A stretch of 64,000 nucleotides of DNA from an uncultured Eubacteriales bacterium (GTDB taxonomy: Bacteria > Bacillota > Clostridia > Oscillospirales > Oscillospiraceae): assembly GCA_902465435.1 (NCBI GenBank), contig CABQNH010000002.1:1-64000 (forward strand). The letters run 5' to 3'. Under the pieces are notes generated by a model. It had not been told where the DNA came from. It saw only the letters and a program-made list of their open reading frames with translations, and did no database searches. The position numbers and the translations under genes are program-made. Below, piece after piece: positions 34,056 to 42,343 of the stretch. Within the stretch, counting starts at the first letter, position 1, and every line of letters starts with the position of its first letter.

Positions 34056-34689
34056 AAAAATGCTGAGACGGCAGCTCTATGACGCTGCGGATCGGGAGCT
34101 GGAGGCAGAGCGGCTCCGCTGCAAGGAGCTTTGTTACGACTTCAACGCACTTCGCCCCGCTCAGGAAGTCGAGCGTCAGGCAATTCTTCGCCGTCTTTTT
34201 CAAAAGGCCGGAACGCACTTTCATTTGGAATCGCCGTTCTGGTGCGATTACGGCTGGCAAATCGAAATCGGCGAAAACTTTTACGCCAATCACGATCTTG
34301 TCATTTTGGACGCCGGCGGCGTTCGGTTCGGCGACCACGTCTTTCTTGGGCCGCACTGCGGCTTCCATACCTCCGGCCACCCGATCGATTGGAAGCAGCG
34401 CGCCGACGGACTGGAATACGCTTATCCGATCACGGTCGGCGATCATGTCTGGATCGGCGCGGGCGTTCAGGTTCTGCCCGGCGTGACGATCGGGAGCAAC
34501 GTCGTAATCGGCGGCGGAAGCGTCGTCGTTCGCGACATTCCCGCAAATTCCGTCGCCGTCGGGAACCCGTGCCGTGTCATCCGCAGACTCTCCGCGCAGG
34601 AGGCCTCCGTCCTCCCGGACGGCGCGCGGTTCGATTTAGAAGCAGACAAATCCAACAACGAAACCGAAAGAAAGGATCCTACAACATGA
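34042..34689 (+). CDS. Maltose/galactoside O-acetyltransferase-like hexapeptide protein
   Basis: A 215-residue left-handed beta-helix acetyltransferase of the maltose/galactoside acetyltransferase type. The N-terminal REKMLRRQLYDAADRELEAERLRC is the Mac domain, then the hexapeptide repeats run from about residue 75 to 185, with the catalytic His in FLGPHCGFHTSGHP and the CoA-binding VWIGAGVQVLPGVTIGSN. The tail beyond residue 195 is longer than usual. The start at 34042 has GGAGG 12 bases before it. It overlaps the yfcE-like gene by 4 bases. Sugar detoxification by acetylation is the usual role. Confidence 0.9.
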   Translation: MTEREKMLRRQLYDAADRELEAERLRCKELCYDFNALRPAQEVERQAILRRLFQKAGTHFHLESPFWCDYGWQIEIGENFYANHDLVILDAGGVRFGDHVFLGPHCGFHTSGHPIDWKQRADGLEYAYPITVGDHVWIGAGVQVLPGVTIGSNVVIGGGSVVVRDIPANSVAVGNPCRVIRRLSAQEASVLPDGARFDLEADKSNNETERKDPTT

Positions 34690-35240
34690 AATGGATGATC
34701 GCATCGGACATTCACGGCTCAGCCGTTTACTGTGAGCAGCTTCTTCAGCGCTTTGAGGAGGAGCGTGCGGATCGTCTGCTCCTGCTCGGCGACCTCCTCT
34801 ACCATGGACCACGCAACGAGCTGCCGGACGGCTACGCGCCGAAGCGCGTAATTGCACTGCTCAACGAAAGAAAGGAGCGCCTTCTGTGCATCCGCGGGAA
34901 CTGCGACGCCGAGGTAGATCAGATGGTGCTGCAATTCCCGATCCTGGCAGATTATGCCGTGCTTCCGCTCGGCAGCCGCCTCGTTTACGCCTCGCATGGG
35001 CATCGCTTCCATCCGCAGCAGCTTCCTCCGCTCGTCGAAGGCGACATCTTTCTCTACGGCCATACCCACATTCCTGACTGCGAATGGGTCAACGGCATTT
35101 TGTGCCTGAATCCCGGCTCCGTTTCTATTCCAAAGGCCGGAAGCGAGCGCAGCTACCTGACGCTTGAAGCGGGTCAATTTGCATTCCACCGCCTTCAGGA
35201 CGGCAGCGTCTATCGCAGCTTTTCCCTTGAGACGCTCTAA
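34686..35240 (+). CDS. yfcE: YfcE-family metallophosphoesterase
   Basis: A 184-residue calcineurin-like phosphodiesterase of the YfcE/MJ0936 group. All metal ligands are visible: SDIHG near residue 7, LLLGDLLYHG near 35, RGNCD near 71, SHGH near 103 and the final GHTHIP near 125. The chain ends with the NPGSVSIPK motif. It shares an ATGA overlap with the O-acetyltransferase gene and closes the operon, with a terminator 15 bases downstream. The natural substrate is unknown. Confidence 0.92.
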   Translation: MKWMIASDIHGSAVYCEQLLQRFEEERADRLLLLGDLLYHGPRNELPDGYAPKRVIALLNERKERLLCIRGNCDAEVDQMVLQFPILADYAVLPLGSRLVYASHGHRFHPQQLPPLVEGDIFLYGHTHIPDCEWVNGILCLNPGSVSIPKAGSERSYLTLEAGQFAFHRLQDGSVYRSFSLETL

Positions 35241-35254
35241 ACGATCGATCGCGC

Positions 35255-35300
35255 GCGGCATACGTCGATTTTTCTCCGCCCGTATGCCGCTTTTCTGTTT
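35255..35300 (+). terminator. Rho-independent terminator of the permease-yfcE operon
   Basis: GCGGCATACG (35255-35264) pairs with CGTATGCCGC (35281-35290), followed by TTTTCTGTTT. Confidence 0.85.
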
Positions 35301-35335
35301 ATTTCGACCAATTTTTCTCTTTTATAAAAAAACAC

Positions 35336-35364
35336 TTTACATTGCGCATCCAATTCGCTACAAT
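35336..35364 (+). promoter_or_regulatory. Sigma-A promoter of the mdh-hdr-frd operon
   Basis: TTTACA at 35336-35341, a 17-base spacer and TACAAT at 35359-35364. It is the only good promoter seen before the 13-gene operon; the AAAGGAG ribosome site of the first gene follows at 35402. Confidence 0.7.
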
Positions 35365-35415
35365 TATATCGATTCATTCATACCGTTTTACCGACCATTG
35401 TAAAGGAGAATTTGC

Positions 35416-36360
35416 ATGAGCAAGATTACTGTAATCGGCGCGGGCAGCGTCGGCGCAACCATTTCCAACGACCTTATGATTCAGGGGATTTCCACCGAGA
35501 TCGTTCTCATCGATATCAACAAGCAGAAGGCCTTCGGCGAAGCGCTGGACATTTATCAGGGCGCTCCCTTCTGCTCCCCGGCCATCGTCCGCTCCGGCGA
35601 CTACGAGGACGCCGCAAACTCCGATATCGTCATCATCACCTCCGGCCTTCCGCGCAAGGCAGGGCAGTCCCGCCTGGAGCTGGCACAGGCAAATGTCAAC
35701 ATTCTGAAGGAGATCACGCCGCAGATCGTCAAGGCCGCGCCGAATGCGATCTACATCATTGTTTCCAATCCCGTGGACGTGCTGACCTATGTGTTTCACA
35801 AAATCTCCGGTCTGCCCGAGCACCAGATCATCGGCTCCGGCACGATTCTGGACACCAGCCGCCTGCAGTCCGAGCTGGCGCGCCGTTTCCGCATCAGCCC
35901 GAAGAATGTCCATGCCCATGTTTACGGTGAGCATGGCGATTCCTCCTTTGTCCCGTGGTCGCTGGTTCACATCGCCAACAACCATATCGACTCCTATGCG
36001 CACAACTCCCCGGATCACGACCGGATCAGCTGGAACCGTGAGTATGCCGAGGTCGAGGAGTTCGTCAAGAAATCCGGCGCGCAGGTGATCGCGGCCAAGG
36101 GCGCGACGTTCTATGCCGTTGCCATGTCCGTCTGCCATCTGTGCAAATGCGTTATGAACACCGCAGGCACCGCCGTAACCGTCTCGACCATGATGCACGG
36201 CGAATACGGTGTCAGCGACGTCTGCCTGTCCACACTCGCCATCGTCGATCGGAACGGCGTGCGCGGGAAAATTCTCAACCAGCTGACGGACAGCGAAACG
36301 GATTTGCTTCGCCTGAGCGCGGAGAAGCTGAAAGCCGTCATTCGCCAAATTGAAATTTAA
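35416..36360 (+). CDS. mdh: LDH-family malate dehydrogenase (L-lactate-dehydrogenase-like)
   Basis: A 314-residue NAD-dependent 2-hydroxyacid dehydrogenase of the LDH/MDH family. Seen: the Rossmann glycine motif IGAGSVGAT, NAD-selective D33, catalytic H173 in GEHGDS and the LDTSR segment. The substrate-loop residue that is Gln102 in lactate dehydrogenases is Arg here (R80, in LPRKAGQSR), the classic switch to malate/oxaloacetate; the Glu of the LDH loop is Gln. Sequence-based tools will probably call it lactate dehydrogenase. The adjacent fumarase and fumarate reductase genes support malate. First gene of the operon with promoter 35336-35364; fumC follows after 17 bases. Confidence 0.75.
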   Translation: MSKITVIGAGSVGATISNDLMIQGISTEIVLIDINKQKAFGEALDIYQGAPFCSPAIVRSGDYEDAANSDIVIITSGLPRKAGQSRLELAQANVNILKEITPQIVKAAPNAIYIIVSNPVDVLTYVFHKISGLPEHQIIGSGTILDTSRLQSELARRFRISPKNVHAHVYGEHGDSSFVPWSLVHIANNHIDSYAHNSPDHDRISWNREYAEVEEFVKKSGAQVIAAKGATFYAVAMSVCHLCKCVMNTAGTAVTVSTMMHGEYGVSDVCLSTLAIVDRNGVRGKILNQLTDSETDLLRLSAEKLKAVIRQIEI

Positions 36361-36377
36361 GAAAGGGAGCGAGCGCA

Positions 36378-37754
36378 ATGCAATACCGAATCGAACACGA
36401 CTCCATGGGCGAGGTACGCGTGCCGGCCGACCGATACTGGGGCGCGCAAACGGAGCGCAGCCATGAAAACTTTCCGATCGGCGTCGGGCAGGAAACCATG
36501 CCGCGCGAGATTACCCGTGCCTTCGGCATTTTGAAAAAGGCGGCTGCCCGCGCCAACCATCAGCTCAAGCCGGAAAAAATGACGGATGAAAAGCTTGCCG
36601 TCATCGAGCAGGCCTGCGATGAGGTCATCTCCGGCGCGCTGAACAAAAACTTTCCTCTGGTCGTCTGGCAGACCGGCTCCGGTACGCAGTCCAACATGAA
36701 TGCGAACGAAGTGATCGCCAACCGCGGCAACGAGCTTGCCGGGAAAAAGCTTCTGCACCCGAACGATGACATCAACATGTCCCAGTCCTCCAACGACACC
36801 TTCCCCACCGCCATGCACATTGCGGCGGCGGAGGCCATTGAGGACCGCGTGCTGCCCGCCATAGATCAGCTGGTGGAAACCTTCCGCCGTCTGGAGCAGG
36901 AGAACGACGACGTCGTCAAATCCGGCCGCACGCATCTGCAGGATGCAACGCCCATTAAGTTCAGTCAGGAAATCTCCGGCTGGCGCAGCAGTCTGGAGCG
37001 CGACCGCGCGCTGCTGCTTTTGACACTTCCGGCGCTCAAGGAGCTTGCCCTCGGCGGGACGGCCGTCGGCACCGGTCTGAATGCGCCGCAGGGCTTCGAT
37101 ACGCTGGTTGCGCAGGAGATCTCCACGCTGACCGGCCGCGATTTCCGCACGGCAGAGAATAAATTCCACGCGCTGACCTCCAAGGACGAGCTGGTCTTTG
37201 CCCACGGCGGCCTCAAGGCGCTTGCCGCCGACCTGATGAAGATCGCCAACGACGTGCGTTGGCTGGCCTCCGGCCCGCGCGACGGCCTTGGCGAGATCTT
37301 CATTCCTGAAAACGAGCCGGGCTCGTCCATCATGCCCGGCAAGGTCAACCCGACTCAGTGTGAAGCGCTGACTATGGTAGCCGTGCAGGTTATGGGCAAC
37401 GACACCGCCGTCGGCTTTGCAGCCTCGCAGGGCAATTTTGAGCTGAACGTGTTCATGCCCGTCTGCATTTACAACTTCCTGCAGTCGGCGCGCCTGCTTT
37501 CCGAGGCAATGCTGTCCTTCCATGACCGCTGCGTCGTCGGCATTCGCGCAAATCGGGAAAAAATGCGCCACAACCTGCACAATTCCCTGATGCTCGTCAC
37601 GGCGCTCAACCCCTACATCGGCTATGAAAACGCGGCCAAAACCGCCAAGCTTGCCTATCGGGAGAACATTTCGCTGAAAGAGGCCTGCGTAAAGCTCGGC
37701 TTCCTGACGGAAGAAAAATTTGACGAGGTGTTCCATCCGGAACAGATGGTCTGA
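36378..37754 (+). CDS. fumC: Class II fumarate hydratase
   Basis: A 458-residue fumarase of the oxygen-stable class II, interconverting malate and fumarate. The signature GSSIMPGKVNPTQCE is at about residue 315, the conserved SGRTHLQDATPI (here KSGRTHLQDATP) near 180, and the N terminus has the typical RIEHDSMGEVRVPADRYWGAQT. Aspartase is close in sequence but the SQSSNDTFPTAMHIA region is fumarase-like. Flanked by mdh and hdrB, so the pathway malate to fumarate runs directly into the reductase genes. Confidence 0.92.
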   Translation: MQYRIEHDSMGEVRVPADRYWGAQTERSHENFPIGVGQETMPREITRAFGILKKAAARANHQLKPEKMTDEKLAVIEQACDEVISGALNKNFPLVVWQTGSGTQSNMNANEVIANRGNELAGKKLLHPNDDINMSQSSNDTFPTAMHIAAAEAIEDRVLPAIDQLVETFRRLEQENDDVVKSGRTHLQDATPIKFSQEISGWRSSLERDRALLLLTLPALKELALGGTAVGTGLNAPQGFDTLVAQEISTLTGRDFRTAENKFHALTSKDELVFAHGGLKALAADLMKIANDVRWLASGPRDGLGEIFIPENEPGSSIMPGKVNPTQCEALTMVAVQVMGNDTAVGFAASQGNFELNVFMPVCIYNFLQSARLLSEAMLSFHDRCVVGIRANREKMRHNLHNSLMLVTALNPYIGYENAAKTAKLAYRENISLKEACVKLGFLTEEKFDEVFHPEQMV

Positions 37755-37771
37755 AAAAAGAGGGAACCGGA

Positions 37772-38563
37772 ATGACGTTTAGCTATTTCCCCGGCTGCAC
37801 CCTGAAAACCAAGGGAAAGCAGCTGGATCAATATGGACGGCGCGCCGCGCAGGCGCTCGGCATCACCCTGCGTGAGCTGGACGAGTGGCAATGCTGCGGC
37901 GCGGTCTATCCCATGGCGCGCGACGAAATCGCCACGCGGCTTTCCTCCGTGCGCGCCCTGATGGCCGCGCGGGAGCGCGGTGAAACGCTCGTTACGCTCT
38001 GCTCCGCCTGTCACCATGTGATCAAGCGCGTCAACGGCGATGTGCAGCGGGATGAGACGATCCGTGCGCGCGTCAACCAGTATCTGAAGCCGGGGGTACC
38101 CTACGCGGGCGAGACGCAGGTTCTGCATTATCTCGAGGTTCTGCGCGACTGTCTCGGCTTTGACGAGCTGAAAAAGCGCGTCACAAACCCGCTGACCGGC
38201 CGAAAGATCGGCGCATATTACGGCTGTATGCTGCTTCGTCCCAGCCGCGAAATGCAGTTTGACGACCCGGAAAATCCGCGCATTTTAGAGGACTTTATCC
38301 GCGCCATCGGCGCAGAGCCGGTTGTCTATTCTCTGCGCAATGAGTGCTGCGGCGGCTATATCACAGTGGAAAACCGCGCCGCCGCCTCCAAGCAGGCACA
38401 GCGAATTCTGGACAATGCCGCGCAATGCGGCGCGCAGGCGCTGATCACCGCGTGCCCGCTCTGCCTTTACAATCTCAGGGAAAACACGGACGGCAGGCTG
38501 CCCGTTCACTACTTCACGGAGCTTCTGGCCGAAGCGCTTGGCGTAAAGGAGGAGAACGCATGA
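37772..38563 (+). CDS. hdrB: Heterodisulfide reductase subunit B-like protein
   Basis: A 263-residue protein with two CCG domains, which in HdrB bind two non-cubane [4Fe-4S] clusters that cleave disulfides. The first set is FPGCTLK ... ECQCCGA (here EWQCCGAVYP) and LCSACHH; the second is GCMLLRPS ... NECCGGY and CPLCLYN. It lacks any membrane part. It overlaps hdrC by 4 bases. Its partner substrate in a bacterium without CoM/CoB is unknown: a thiol-disulfide protein, or direct transfer to the fumarate reductase pair encoded downstream, are both possible. Confidence 0.9.
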   Translation: MTFSYFPGCTLKTKGKQLDQYGRRAAQALGITLRELDEWQCCGAVYPMARDEIATRLSSVRALMAARERGETLVTLCSACHHVIKRVNGDVQRDETIRARVNQYLKPGVPYAGETQVLHYLEVLRDCLGFDELKKRVTNPLTGRKIGAYYGCMLLRPSREMQFDDPENPRILEDFIRAIGAEPVVYSLRNECCGGYITVENRAAASKQAQRILDNAAQCGAQALITACPLCLYNLRENTDGRLPVHYFTELLAEALGVKEENA

Positions 38564-38949
38564 GCAAGGAAACGCAGCTTTTTGAGGCCGTCACAAGAAT
38601 TTCCGGCGTCAACCCGCGCAAGTGTATGCGCTGTGGGAAATGCACGGCAAGCTGCCCTGCGTACGACGAAATGGAATACCATCCGCATCAGTTCGTTTCC
38701 ATGGTTGAATCCGGCCGGATCGGCGAGCTGCTGCAGTCCAAAGGCATTTATACCTGCTTGAGCTGCTTTGCCTGCGTAGAGCGCTGCCCGCGCAGCGTCG
38801 AGCCGGCCAGGCTGATCGAGGCCGTGCGGCTTCAGGTCATTCGCACGCAGGGCATGGATCACCTGAAGCCGGAAGCGATCCCGCAGCGTTTGGATTCGGA
38901 GCTTCCGCAGCAGGCCATTACGGCCGCATTTCGCAAATATAAAAAGTAA
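38560..38949 (+). CDS. hdrC: Heterodisulfide reductase subunit C-like ferredoxin
   Basis: A 129-residue electron-transfer subunit with two [4Fe-4S] motifs: CMRCGKCTASCP near residue 22 and CLSCFACVERCP near 65. These link HdrA to the HdrB catalytic clusters in known complexes. The length is shorter than in methanogens but normal for bacterial HdrC. The start at 38560 lies in the hdrB stop (ATGA) with GGAGG upstream. Confidence 0.9.
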   Translation: MSKETQLFEAVTRISGVNPRKCMRCGKCTASCPAYDEMEYHPHQFVSMVESGRIGELLQSKGIYTCLSCFACVERCPRSVEPARLIEAVRLQVIRTQGMDHLKPEAIPQRLDSELPQQAITAAFRKYKK

Positions 38950-38961
38950 GGAGGGAAAGCC

Positions 38962-40953
38962 ATGCAAAGAATCGGTGTATTTGTATGCTGGTGCGGCAGT
39001 AATATCGCCGCAACCGTGGATGTAGCTGCTGTCTCCGAAGCGCTTTCCCACGAACCCAGCGTCGTATTTTCAACAAACTATCAATATATGTGCTCGCAGA
39101 CCGGGCAGGAGCTGATTCAGGAGAAGATTCGTGAGTATGCGCTGACCGGCGTGGTCGTCTGCTCCTGCTCGCCCAGAATGCACGAGCTGACCTTCCGCAA
39201 GACCTGCGAAAAGGCCGGTCTTAACCCTTACATGGTGGAGATTGCCAACATCCGTGAGCAATGCTCCTGGATTCACAAGGATCGGTCGGAGGCCACGGAA
39301 AAGGCCGTGATCTTAGGCCGCGCCGCCATTGCCAAGGTGCAGCGCAACGCACCGCTCACGGCAGGAACCAGCCCCGTCACCAAGCGCGCGCTTGTCATCG
39401 GCGGCGGAATTGCCGGCATTCAGACCGCGCTGGACATCGCCGACGCGGGCTTTGAGGTCGACATTGTGGAAAAGGAACCGACGATCGGCGGGAAAATGAC
39501 GCAAATCGACAAAACCTTTCCTACGCTGGACTGCGCCGCCTGCATTTTGACCCCGAAGATGGTCGACTGCGCGCAGAACGAAAAAATCCACATCTACTCC
39601 TATTCCGAGATTGAGGACGTTAAGGGCTTCGTCGGAAACTTTCAGGTCACGATCCGTAAAAAGGCACGCTATGTCCGCGAGGATATCTGCACCGGCTGCG
39701 GCCTGTGCACGGAAAAGTGTCCACAGAAAAAGGTGCCGAACGCCTTTAATCTCGGCATGGATAACCGCCGCGCCATCTACATTCCCTTTGCGCAGGCCGT
39801 GCCGAAAATTGCAACCATCGACGCAGATTACTGCACGATGCTGAAAACCGGCAAGTGCGGCGTCTGCTCCAAGGTCTGCACGGCCGGTGCAATCGACTAC
39901 AAGCAAAAGGACGAGCATATCGTTCGCGAGTACGGCGCGATCGTCGCCGCCACGGGCTTCCGCCCCATCTCGCTTGCAAAATTTGACGAATTTGCTTACA
40001 ATCAGAGTCCCGACGTCGTATCCTCTCTGGAATTTGAGCGGCTCATGAACGCGGCCGGCCCAACGGCAGGAACGCTGCTGCGTCCCTCCGACGGCAAGCA
40101 CCCCCAGACCATCGTCTTTGTGCAGTGCGTCGGCTCGCGCTGCGACGGCGGCGAAAAGGGGAAGCCCTACTGCTCAAAAATCTGCTGCATGTACACGGCG
40201 AAGCACGCCATGCTCTGCCGCGAGAAATATCCGGATACCGATGTTTACGTCTTTTATATTGACGTGCGCACGCCGGGCAAGAACTTCGACGAATTCTACC
40301 GCCGCGCAGTAGAGGAATACGGCGTGCACTACATCAAGGGCATGGTCGGAAAGGTCGTTCCGGAAAACGGTAAACTCAAGGTACAGGCCTCCGATCTTCT
40401 GGACGGCCGCCAGCTCCACATCGACGCGGACATGGTCGTTCTGGCCGCCGCGATGGAGCCGGATCCCTCAGCGCGCAGCCTCGCCACGATGCTGACCGCC
40501 TCGATGGACACAAACGACTTTTTTACGGAAGCCCATCCGAAGCTCCGCCCGGTGGAAAGCCCGACGGCGGGCGTGTTCCTCTCCGGTGCCTGCCAGGGGC
40601 CGAAGGACATTCCCGAAACCGTAGCGCAGGCCGGTGCGGCGGCGAGCAAGGTCATCGGCCTTCTGTGCAAGGACAGCCTGACCTGCAATCCCTGCGTGGC
40701 AAAGCCGAACGAGCTGATGTGCAACGGCTGCTCCAGCTGTGAAAAGGTCTGCCCCTACGGCGCGATCACTTATCTCGACAAAGAGTTTCGAGGCCCGAAC
40801 CGCACAACGCTTCTGCGCCGCGTGGCGCAGGTCAATCCGGCCGTCTGCCAGGGCTGTGGTGCCTGTACGGTCGCCTGCCCGTCCGGCGCGATGGATCTGC
40901 AGGGCTTCTCGAATCAGCAAATCTTAGCGGAGGTGGATGCAATATGCAGGTAA
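38962..40953 (+). CDS. hdrA: Heterodisulfide reductase subunit A-like bifurcating flavoprotein
   Basis: A 663-residue flavin and iron-sulfur protein. In Hdr complexes the FAD of this subunit is the bifurcation site. Domains in order: an N-terminal cluster domain (VCWCGSNIAATVD, VCSCSPRMHE), a Rossmann FAD site (VIGGGIAGIQTALDIADAG, about residues 142-165) with FPTLDCAACILTPK, an inserted ferredoxin domain (CTGCGLCTEKCP and CGVCSKVC, about 235-310), the rest of the thioredoxin-reductase-like fold, and a C-terminal ferredoxin domain (CNGCSSCEKVCP, CQGCGACTVACP, about 590-645). Full-length in comparison with methanogen HdrA (about 650). It overlaps the MvhD-like gene by 10 bases. Confidence 0.93.
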   Translation: MQRIGVFVCWCGSNIAATVDVAAVSEALSHEPSVVFSTNYQYMCSQTGQELIQEKIREYALTGVVVCSCSPRMHELTFRKTCEKAGLNPYMVEIANIREQCSWIHKDRSEATEKAVILGRAAIAKVQRNAPLTAGTSPVTKRALVIGGGIAGIQTALDIADAGFEVDIVEKEPTIGGKMTQIDKTFPTLDCAACILTPKMVDCAQNEKIHIYSYSEIEDVKGFVGNFQVTIRKKARYVREDICTGCGLCTEKCPQKKVPNAFNLGMDNRRAIYIPFAQAVPKIATIDADYCTMLKTGKCGVCSKVCTAGAIDYKQKDEHIVREYGAIVAATGFRPISLAKFDEFAYNQSPDVVSSLEFERLMNAAGPTAGTLLRPSDGKHPQTIVFVQCVGSRCDGGEKGKPYCSKICCMYTAKHAMLCREKYPDTDVYVFYIDVRTPGKNFDEFYRRAVEEYGVHYIKGMVGKVVPENGKLKVQASDLLDGRQLHIDADMVVLAAAMEPDPSARSLATMLTASMDTNDFFTEAHPKLRPVESPTAGVFLSGACQGPKDIPETVAQAGAAASKVIGLLCKDSLTCNPCVAKPNELMCNGCSSCEKVCPYGAITYLDKEFRGPNRTTLLRRVAQVNPAVCQGCGACTVACPSGAMDLQGFSNQQILAEVDAICR

Positions 40954-41381
40954 ATGAAAACTGGAAGCCGACCATTGTCGCCTTCTGCTGCAACTGGTGC
41001 TCCTATGCGGGTGCCGACCTCTCCGGTACCAACCGGCTGAATTATCCGGCCAATGTCAAGATTATCCGCATTCCCTGCTCCTGCCGCCTGAATCCCATGT
41101 TCGTTCTGCGCGCCTTCCAGCGCGGCGCGGACGGCGTGATCCTCTGCGGCTGCCATCCCGGCGACTGTCACTACACGACGGGCAATTACTTTGCCCGCCG
41201 CCGCATGACGCTTCTGTTCTCAATGCTGGACTTTCTCGGCATCGAGCGCGATCGCACCCGCGTGGAATGGGTGTCTGCTGCGGAGGGTGCAAAATTTGCC
41301 GCCACAATGAACGAATTTGTGCAGGCCGTGACCGCCCTTGGCGAGAACCGGAGATTGGAGGATCTGCGATGCAAAGCGTAA
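40944..41381 (+). CDS. flxD: MvhD/FlxD-like electron-transfer subunit
   Basis: A 145-residue protein of the MvhD/FlpD domain family with a [2Fe-2S]-type cysteine set: FCCNWCSYAGAD at residue 14, IRIPCSCRLNP near 47 and CGCHPGDCHY near 70. In known complexes this subunit passes electrons from a hydrogenase, formate dehydrogenase or the FlxABC module to HdrA. Its start lies inside hdrA with GGAGG eight bases upstream, so the pair is co-translated. Confidence 0.92.
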   Translation: MQVNENWKPTIVAFCCNWCSYAGADLSGTNRLNYPANVKIIRIPCSCRLNPMFVLRAFQRGADGVILCGCHPGDCHYTTGNYFARRRMTLLFSMLDFLGIERDRTRVEWVSAAEGAKFAATMNEFVQAVTALGENRRLEDLRCKA

Positions 41382-42343
41382 AGGAAAAAGCCATAGCGCT
41401 TCTTTCGGCCGGGACGGTCGACCGCGTGCTCGGCTGGAAGGCCGGCGAATTCTTCTATGATCTGACGCCCGCCGTCTTCTCGGATGCTGCACAGGTCGAG
41501 CGGGACTTTGTCTACAGCGTCTTTTCCGGCGCAAACCTCTCCAAATACTTAATCGCGGAATCCCGCAGGGGCGGAAAAGTCGCTGTCTTTGTGAAGCCCT
41601 GCGACTCCTATTCCCTTGTGCAGCTTTTTAAGGAGCATCGCATTCTGCGCGAGAACGTCTATGTGGTCGGCGTGCCGTGCGGCGGAATGTGCGACATGGA
41701 GGCCTTCCGCGCAAGGGGCATCGTCGGTGTGACGGATGTCCGCGACGAGGGCGCTATGCTGACTGCAGAAACGATTTACGGCGAGGAGCACATCGCGCGC
41801 AGCGAGGTACTTCTTGAAAAGTGCCGCTGCTGCAAAAGCAAAAAAGTCGTTCTCTTTGACGAACTGCTGGGCGAGCAGGGCGAGGTGCTGAACTCTGACC
41901 GCTTCCGCGAGGTCGAGCGTCTGGAGCGTATGACGCCGGAGGAACGCTTTTCCTTCTGGCAGGGAGAGCTTTCCCGCTGCATTCGCTGCAACGCCTGCCG
42001 CAATGTCTGCCCCGCGTGCTCCTGCGAAAAGTGCGTGTTTGACAATCCCGAGTCCGGCGTGCAGAACAAGGCCGCCGCAGACCGTTTTGAGGAAAATCTC
42101 TTTCACATCATCCGCGCCTTCCATGTGGCCTCCCGCTGCACGGACTGCGGCGAATGCTCCCGCGTCTGCCCGCAGCACATCCCGCTGCACCTTTTAAATC
42201 GGAAATTGATCAAGGATATCAACACCTTCTACGGCGAATATCAGGCAGGTTCCGACTTTGAGAGCCGCCCGCCGCTCTACGACTTCCGGAAGGACGACTG
42301 CGAGCCATCCGTCGTTTCTGCGAAAGGAGGCGCAAACGCATGA
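41369..42343 (+). CDS. FlxC/FrhB-like iron-sulfur subunit
   Basis: A 324-residue iron-sulfur protein. The N-terminal 180 residues resemble the FrhB/FdhB beta-subunit fold (FVKPCDSYSLVQL, GVPCGGMCD, KCRCCKSKK), and the C-terminal third carries two [4Fe-4S] motifs (CIRCNACRNVCPACSCEKC near residue 207, and CTDCGECSRVCP near 258). This corresponds to the iron-sulfur subunits encoded next to flxA in FlxABCD-HdrABC clusters of sulfate reducers. It overlaps the MvhD-like gene by 13 bases and the next by 4, so stoichiometric expression is likely. Confidence 0.8.
   Translation: MQSVKEKAIALLSAGTVDRVLGWKAGEFFYDLTPAVFSDAAQVERDFVYSVFSGANLSKYLIAESRRGGKVAVFVKPCDSYSLVQLFKEHRILRENVYVVGVPCGGMCDMEAFRARGIVGVTDVRDEGAMLTAETIYGEEHIARSEVLLEKCRCCKSKKVVLFDELLGEQGEVLNSDRFREVERLERMTPEERFSFWQGELSRCIRCNACRNVCPACSCEKCVFDNPESGVQNKAAADRFEENLFHIIRAFHVASRCTDCGECSRVCPQHIPLHLLNRKLIKDINTFYGEYQAGSDFESRPPLYDFRKDDCEPSVVSAKGGANA

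Noticed and set aside
35416..36360. Annotation as L-lactate dehydrogenase
   Set aside because: The specificity residue is Arg and the gene lies with fumarase and fumarate reductase; malate dehydrogenase fits better, though only an assay would settle it.
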